A DNA stretch of 64,000 nucleotides from assembly GCA_930633525.1 (NCBI GenBank), contig CAKNFP010000002.1:1550001-1614000 (forward strand), written 5' to 3'. The translations under genes were made by a program, and so were the position numbers. Position 1 is the first letter of the stretch, and each line of letters starts with the position of its first letter. The DNA comes from Hyphomicrobiales bacterium. GTDB lineage: Bacteria; Pseudomonadota; Alphaproteobacteria; Rhizobiales; Beijerinckiaceae. This document shows, piece after piece, positions 59,932 through 64,000 of this stretch. The notes beneath the pieces were generated by a model. The model worked only from the letters and a program-made list of their open reading frames with translations. It had not been told where the DNA came from and searched no databases.

Positions 59932-60801
59932 ATGTTCAGGCAAGACAAAGGTGCCTGGGGCCTCGTGCTGCCCTTTCTGGCGATTGAATTCATCTTCGTC
60001 GCGGTGCCGCTTGGCATCGGAGGCTGGATGAGTCTTCACCGCGTCGATTTCTTGAAAGTCAAAAATTTTGTGGGCTTGCAGAATTACTGGGATGTGATCA
60101 ATTCGCCAGTCGTATTAAACAGTCTGTGGCTGACAACGTATTTTACGTTTTTTGCGCTGTTCTTCACTTTCATAGTGGGATTCTCCCTTGCGCTTTTTCT
60201 TGAGCGCGACGGGCGTCTGCAAGTCTTCGGGCGTGCGGTCGTACTGGTGCCGTTCACAATCTCCATGCTGATCGGCTCAATGCTTCTGAAGTGGATATTC
60301 TCACGCGAAGGTGGGTTGCTACCACTCGCACTTCAGCCCCTGGGGATGGCGGACGCAAGCATTCTCGCCGATCCCTCGAACGCGATGGGGGCGTTGGTGT
60401 TCAATGCGATGTGGCGGGACGCGGCCCATGCGATGATCCTGCTCATGGCGGGCCTGAAAAGCGTGCCGCTTCAGCTCTACGATGCGGCCCGCGTTGATGG
60501 GGCCGGCCCGGTCCGGCGGTTTGTCAGGATAACGCTGCCGATGATGCGGCTGCCCATCCTGATTACCTGCGTCCGGCTCATTCTCCACTTCGCCAACATT
60601 CTGACCTTTCCGCTGATCCTGACGGGTGGCGGTCCAAATGACGCGACCAACATCATTGGCCTGCAACTCTACCGGACCGGCTTCCAGGACTTCCGGCTTG
60701 GCATCGCCAACGCCTTCGCCTTGATTGTCTTCGTCGTGAACATCGCGCTGATCATGGTCGTCATCCGCCTGTTCAGGGCAAAAGAGGAAAGCCAGGCATG
60801 A
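59932..60801 (+). CDS. Sugar-type ABC transporter permease, MalF-like (module D)
   Basis: A 289-residue permease. Features: WGLVLPFLAIEFIFVAVPLG, FGRAVVLVPFTISMLIGSML, the EAA loop YDAARVDGAGPVRRFVRITL near residue 190, and FPLILTGGGPNDATN. Strongly similar to the module B permease at 32870. GGAAG precedes the ATG. It overlaps the next permease in ATGA. Confidence 0.92.
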   Translation: MFRQDKGAWGLVLPFLAIEFIFVAVPLGIGGWMSLHRVDFLKVKNFVGLQNYWDVINSPVVLNSLWLTTYFTFFALFFTFIVGFSLALFLERDGRLQVFGRAVVLVPFTISMLIGSMLLKWIFSREGGLLPLALQPLGMADASILADPSNAMGALVFNAMWRDAAHAMILLMAGLKSVPLQLYDAARVDGAGPVRRFVRITLPMMRLPILITCVRLILHFANILTFPLILTGGGPNDATNIIGLQLYRTGFQDFRLGIANAFALIVFVVNIALIMVVIRLFRAKEESQA

Positions 60802-61634
60802 ACTATCAGGGTCGCATCCTGATCCGCCGCGGCGTTGACATCGTCGTAACCGTGGTGATCGCTATCATCTGCCTGTTCCCGATCTTATGGGGATTGTCGA
60901 CATCGTTGAAACCGACTCGCGACATCATGGCCTATCCACCGAAACTGATCCCTGAGACGATCAGCTTCGAGCATTACCGGACGCTGTGGGACCAGAACAT
61001 CCTGCACTACGTCATGAACAGTGCACTCGTCTCCGTGTTCACGATCATGGCCTGCCTCTTCATAGGTTCACTGGCTGCGTATGCGTTGGCGCGGTTCCAG
61101 TTCAAAGGCAAGGGCTTCGTGATGGTCGTCATCGTGGCGGTGATGAGCGTTCCGATTTCCTCGCTGCTGGTGCCGACATTCAGCTTCATGGCCAATGTTC
61201 AGCTGCTGAACACGCGTCTCGGCCTGGTGTTGCTTTACACGGCCTATGAGCTACCGATGGCGGTCTGGCTGCTGTCGGCATTCTTCCAGACTATTCCGGT
61301 CGAATTGGAACGCGCGGCAATGATTGATGGCTATTCACGCCTTCAGACAATCCGTCACGTCGTTCTTCCCCTCTCGCGGACGGGGCTGGTTGCGGCTGGG
61401 CTCTTCGTTCTGACTTTTACCTGGAATGATTTCGTCGTGGCGCTGGTGATGACCACTAATGACAGCGTCCGCACCTTGCCGATCGCGATTTATAACTTCC
61501 TCGGCTACTACGGCCGAGAATGGGGGCCGCTGACCGCCGGCGCTATGGTTTCGATTATCCCCCTTATCGTCATCTTCGTGCTTTTCCAGCGGTACTTCCT
61601 GTCGGGGATGACCGGCGGCAGCGTGAAAGGATAA
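60798..61634 (+). CDS. Sugar-type ABC transporter permease, MalG-like (module D)
   Basis: A 278-residue permease with the MalG layout: LFPILWGLSTSLKPTRDIMA, VMSVPISSLLVPTFSF, EAA loop LERAAMIDGYSRLQTIRHVV near residue 180, and YFLSGMTGGSVKG at the end. Closest relative in the window is 33749-34615. Coupled by overlap to the upstream permease and 2 bases from the ATPase gene. Confidence 0.92.
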   Translation: MNYQGRILIRRGVDIVVTVVIAIICLFPILWGLSTSLKPTRDIMAYPPKLIPETISFEHYRTLWDQNILHYVMNSALVSVFTIMACLFIGSLAAYALARFQFKGKGFVMVVIVAVMSVPISSLLVPTFSFMANVQLLNTRLGLVLLYTAYELPMAVWLLSAFFQTIPVELERAAMIDGYSRLQTIRHVVLPLSRTGLVAAGLFVLTFTWNDFVVALVMTTNDSVRTLPIAIYNFLGYYGREWGPLTAGAMVSIIPLIVIFVLFQRYFLSGMTGGSVKG

Positions 61635-61636
61635 TC

Positions 61637-62728
61637 ATGTCGCATGTCACTTGTAGCTCGGTCACGAAGCGTTTCGGCAAAGTCCTGGCGCTGGACGATC
61701 TGAACCTTGAGATCGAGGAAGGGGAGTTTGTCTCCCTCCTTGGCCCGTCCGGTTCGGGAAAGACCACGACGCTTAATCTGCTGGCAGGCTTGCTTCCGAT
61801 CGACGAGGGGAAAATCTCGATAGATGGCAAGGTCGTGAACGATCTGACGCCGGACAAGCGCGACATCGCCATGGTCTTTCAGAACTACGCGCTCTACCCG
61901 CATATGACGATCTTCGAGAATATTGCCTTTCCTCTCAAATCAAGGGGACGGAAACTCTCTGCGGCAGAGATCGAGCAGAAGGTCGAACGCATCGCCGAAA
62001 TGCTTGGGGTGCGGGAGATGTTGGCGAGGTACCCCAAGGAGTTGTCGGGCGGTCAACAGCAACGGGTCGCGCTCGGCCGGGCGATGGTCCGTGACCCCAA
62101 GGTTTTCCTGCTCGACGAGCCCTTATCCAATCTGGACGCGCGGCTGCGCATTCGCATGCGGCAGGACATCAAGGCGCTGCACGCCCGCATCGGTTCGACG
62201 ATCATCTATGTAACCCACGATCAGGCAGAAGCCATGTCGATGTCGAGCCGCATCGCGGTTTTCGCCCGCGGCAAGCTGCAACAATTCGCAAGCCCGTTCG
62301 ATATCTATAACCGCCCTGCCAATCTCTTCGTGGCAGGTTTTGTGGGCGAGCGTGAAATCAATCAGTTCAACGGGCGGCTGGTACGCGGCGATGGACAATT
62401 GCTGCTCGAGGCGGGAGGGCTGGTTTTCTCGATGGGGCCAGCGGAAGACCTGCGCGCTGCGGTGGATAGCAACGCGACGGTGGGCGTCCGCGCAGAAAGC
62501 CTCGAGCCTCGAACAGAGCCAGGGCCAGGCCTCATTCCAGCGCGCGTGATCATGTCGGAACTGATCGGCCCCGACCTGATCCTTCAGGTCAAGGCGGGAG
62601 AACTGACGTTTGATTGCCGCGCCGATCCACGCCTTCGCTTCGGAGACACGGTGCATCTGAAACCCCGCACCGAGGATTTCCATCTCTTCGATAACGACAC
62701 CACCAACAATCTTCGCGTCTGCGTCTGA
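61637..62728 (+). CDS. ABC transporter ATP-binding protein, UgpC/MalK-like (module D)
   Basis: A 363-residue ATPase. Walker A GPSGSGKTTTLNLLAG, FQNYALYPHMTIFENIAFPL, signature LSGGQQQRVALGRAMVRDPK, Walker B FLLDEPLSNLDARLR, switch His in YVTHDQAEAM, and a C-terminal TOBE regulatory region from about residue 240. It is paralogous to the module B ATPase. The ATG at 61637 lies 2 bases after the permease stop. Confidence 0.93.
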   Translation: MSHVTCSSVTKRFGKVLALDDLNLEIEEGEFVSLLGPSGSGKTTTLNLLAGLLPIDEGKISIDGKVVNDLTPDKRDIAMVFQNYALYPHMTIFENIAFPLKSRGRKLSAAEIEQKVERIAEMLGVREMLARYPKELSGGQQQRVALGRAMVRDPKVFLLDEPLSNLDARLRIRMRQDIKALHARIGSTIIYVTHDQAEAMSMSSRIAVFARGKLQQFASPFDIYNRPANLFVAGFVGEREINQFNGRLVRGDGQLLLEAGGLVFSMGPAEDLRAAVDSNATVGVRAESLEPRTEPGPGLIPARVIMSELIGPDLILQVKAGELTFDCRADPRLRFGDTVHLKPRTEDFHLFDNDTTNNLRVCV

Positions 62729-62751
62729 CGCTCACGCCGAAAGGAAAGCCG

Positions 62752-64000
62752 ATGGAACAGCGTCTGAAACAAGTAGACTACGACGTGGTCGTGGTCGGAG
62801 GCGGTGCCGCCGGAGTCGCCGCAGCAGTGTCCGCCGCGAAAAATGGATCGCGGACTTTGTTGATCGAAGCCGGACCCCTGATCGGTGGTGAGATGCTGAG
62901 CGGACTGCCGATCGACGGATGTCTGTCGACGCGGGGCGAATGGGTCGTCGGGGGCGTGGCGCGCGAGATCTTCGAAGAATGCGATCGGCTGGGCGGTTAT
63001 GTCGGACATTTCTATGATTGGCGAACGATCTGGGTCGTCTCCGTCGATCCCGAGATCATGAAGCTTGCGGTCGTCAATGTGGTGCGGCGCGCCGGGGTCG
63101 ATATGCTGCTGTACACCTTTGCCGAGGAGGTGGTCGTCCAAGACGGCAGCGTTAAGGGGGTCATCGTTCTCAACAAGAACCAGCGGACGCTGATCAGCGC
63201 AAAAGTATTCATCGATTGCTCGGGCGACGGTGATCTGGCGCAACTTGCGGGAGCACCATTCGAATCGGGCGGCGGCAACGGGGAGTTTCAGCCGGTCAGC
63301 CTCGTGTTTCGTATGTCGGGCGTCGATTTCGGGCGGCTGATGAGCTTCGTCGGAGAAAATTCCGAGAACGTGGCGGTGGCCGAGAACCCCTACTATGCCG
63401 ACATCAGCCGAGAGGAGCAGGTCCGTCGTCTGGTGGCGCAGGGCTATCCCAAAGTGTTCTTCGTCGCCAACGGGCCGTTGATCAAGCAGGCGATCGCCGA
63501 TGGCGACCTGCATGCCACGGCGCTGATCGGCATTGGGCCGGTCTCAATGAAGCGGCGCGAGGTCTATTGCAATACAACCCGCATCGCGGATGTCGATGCA
63601 ACGCGTACTGATCAACTCACCAAGGCCTTGCCAGATCTTATGGACCAGGTCTGGAGCTGCGCCGGCTTCCTGTCCCGCCGGGTCCCGGGCTTTGAAGACG
63701 CCCATTTCTCCGGGATCGCTCCGCGCATCGGAATCCGCGAAACGCGCCGCATTATGGGCGACTATGTCCTCACCGCAGAGGATGTGCTGGAGGCCCGCAA
63801 ACGAGACGACGGCGTCGCAAAGGGCGCGCATCACATCGATGTGCACGGTTCAGGCACCAAGCAACTGCGTCAGCCCATAAAAGGTGGAGGATCCTACGAC
63901 ATACCCTATGGCAGCCTCATTCCCCGTAACTTGACGAATGTGTTGCTCGCGGGTCGGTGCTTTTCCGCAACACGTGAGGCCCATGGCTCGGCTCGTGTGA
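62752..64000 (+). CDS. FAD-dependent oxidoreductase, PF12831-like (module D), cut by the window edge
   Basis: The first 416 residues are visible and the frame is open at the right edge. FAD site VDYDVVVVGGGAAGVAAAVS, IGGEMLSGLPIDGCLSTRGE, signature RIGIRETRRIMGDYVLTAED near residue 325, HHIDVHGSG, and NVLLAGRCFSATREAHGSAR at the end. It matches the module B enzyme almost block for block, so about 50 residues should remain outside. AAGGAAAG precedes the ATG. Role as for the other three: probable oxidation of the imported compound. Confidence 0.9.
   Translation, partial: MEQRLKQVDYDVVVVGGGAAGVAAAVSAAKNGSRTLLIEAGPLIGGEMLSGLPIDGCLSTRGEWVVGGVAREIFEECDRLGGYVGHFYDWRTIWVVSVDPEIMKLAVVNVVRRAGVDMLLYTFAEEVVVQDGSVKGVIVLNKNQRTLISAKVFIDCSGDGDLAQLAGAPFESGGGNGEFQPVSLVFRMSGVDFGRLMSFVGENSENVAVAENPYYADISREEQVRRLVAQGYPKVFFVANGPLIKQAIADGDLHATALIGIGPVSMKRREVYCNTTRIADVDATRTDQLTKALPDLMDQVWSCAGFLSRRVPGFEDAHFSGIAPRIGIRETRRIMGDYVLTAEDVLEARKRDDGVAKGAHHIDVHGSGTKQLRQPIKGGGSYDIPYGSLIPRNLTNVLLAGRCFSATREAHGSARV

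Noticed and set aside
1..64000. CRISPR arrays, tRNA and rRNA genes
   Set aside because: No regularly spaced short repeats, no cloverleaf-like CCA-ended segments and no rRNA-like stretches were noticed; the only long repeat is the IS21 duplication.

Overview
The window is high-GC bacterial DNA packed with solute-uptake operons, FCD-type GntR regulators, flavin oxidoreductases and dehydrogenases. That style, together with a periplasmic-binding protein of the ABC_sub_bind type next to a class III cyclase, suggests an alphaproteobacterium of the Hyphomicrobiales (Bosea- or Chelatococcus-like). This is inference; no rRNA or tRNA gene is present to fix the taxon. The left edge cuts a hyuA-like gene and the right edge cuts an FAD oxidoreductase gene.

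Layout. 1-4552: hydantoinase/oxoprolinase subunits (hyuA end, hyuB) and a DctQ/DctM TRAP transporter. 4772-13592 (module A): ABC solute-binding protein, GntR regulator, FAD oxidoreductase, aldehyde dehydrogenase, two sugar-type ABC permeases and a GMC oxidoreductase, tied together by TTGGATCC palindromes. 13780-20347: ABC_sub_bind protein and membrane cyclase, two pyridoxamine-oxidase-like flavoproteins (one fused to GAF and a probable winged helix), arylamine N-acetyltransferase, YceI protein. 20400-24550: AT-rich accessory patch with an unknown gene broken by an IS21-family element whose end carries a 486-bp tandem duplication. 24548-30471: siderophore locus (AraC regulator, TonB-dependent receptor, binding protein, siderophore-interacting reductase).

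30605-37155 (module B): GntR, binding protein, two permeases, ATPase, FAD oxidoreductase. 37156-38272: a 1.1-kb graveyard of four unrelated gene fragments. 38325-44927 (module C): GntR, binding protein, D-2-hydroxyacid dehydrogenase, FAD oxidoreductase, two permeases. 45046-54105: a probable phosphonate locus with a PhnF-type regulator, an oligopeptide-type ABC importer, a PHP hydrolase, phosphonoacetaldehyde hydrolase (PhnX) and an iron-type alcohol dehydrogenase. 54452-56286: DUF4126 membrane protein and a disulfide reductase. 56513-64000 (module D): two divergent GntR regulators, then binding protein, two permeases, ATPase and an FAD oxidoreductase.

How it works together. The same kit, an FCD regulator plus a CUT1-type ABC importer plus a PF12831-type FAD oxidoreductase, occurs four times. 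A and C are paralogous and carry no ATPase; B and D are paralogous and carry one. Each has its own candidate operator. The most novel-looking parts are this repeated uptake-and-oxidation kit of unknown substrate, and the phosphonate operon, which combines PhnX with an alcohol dehydrogenase in place of the usual aminotransferase PhnW.
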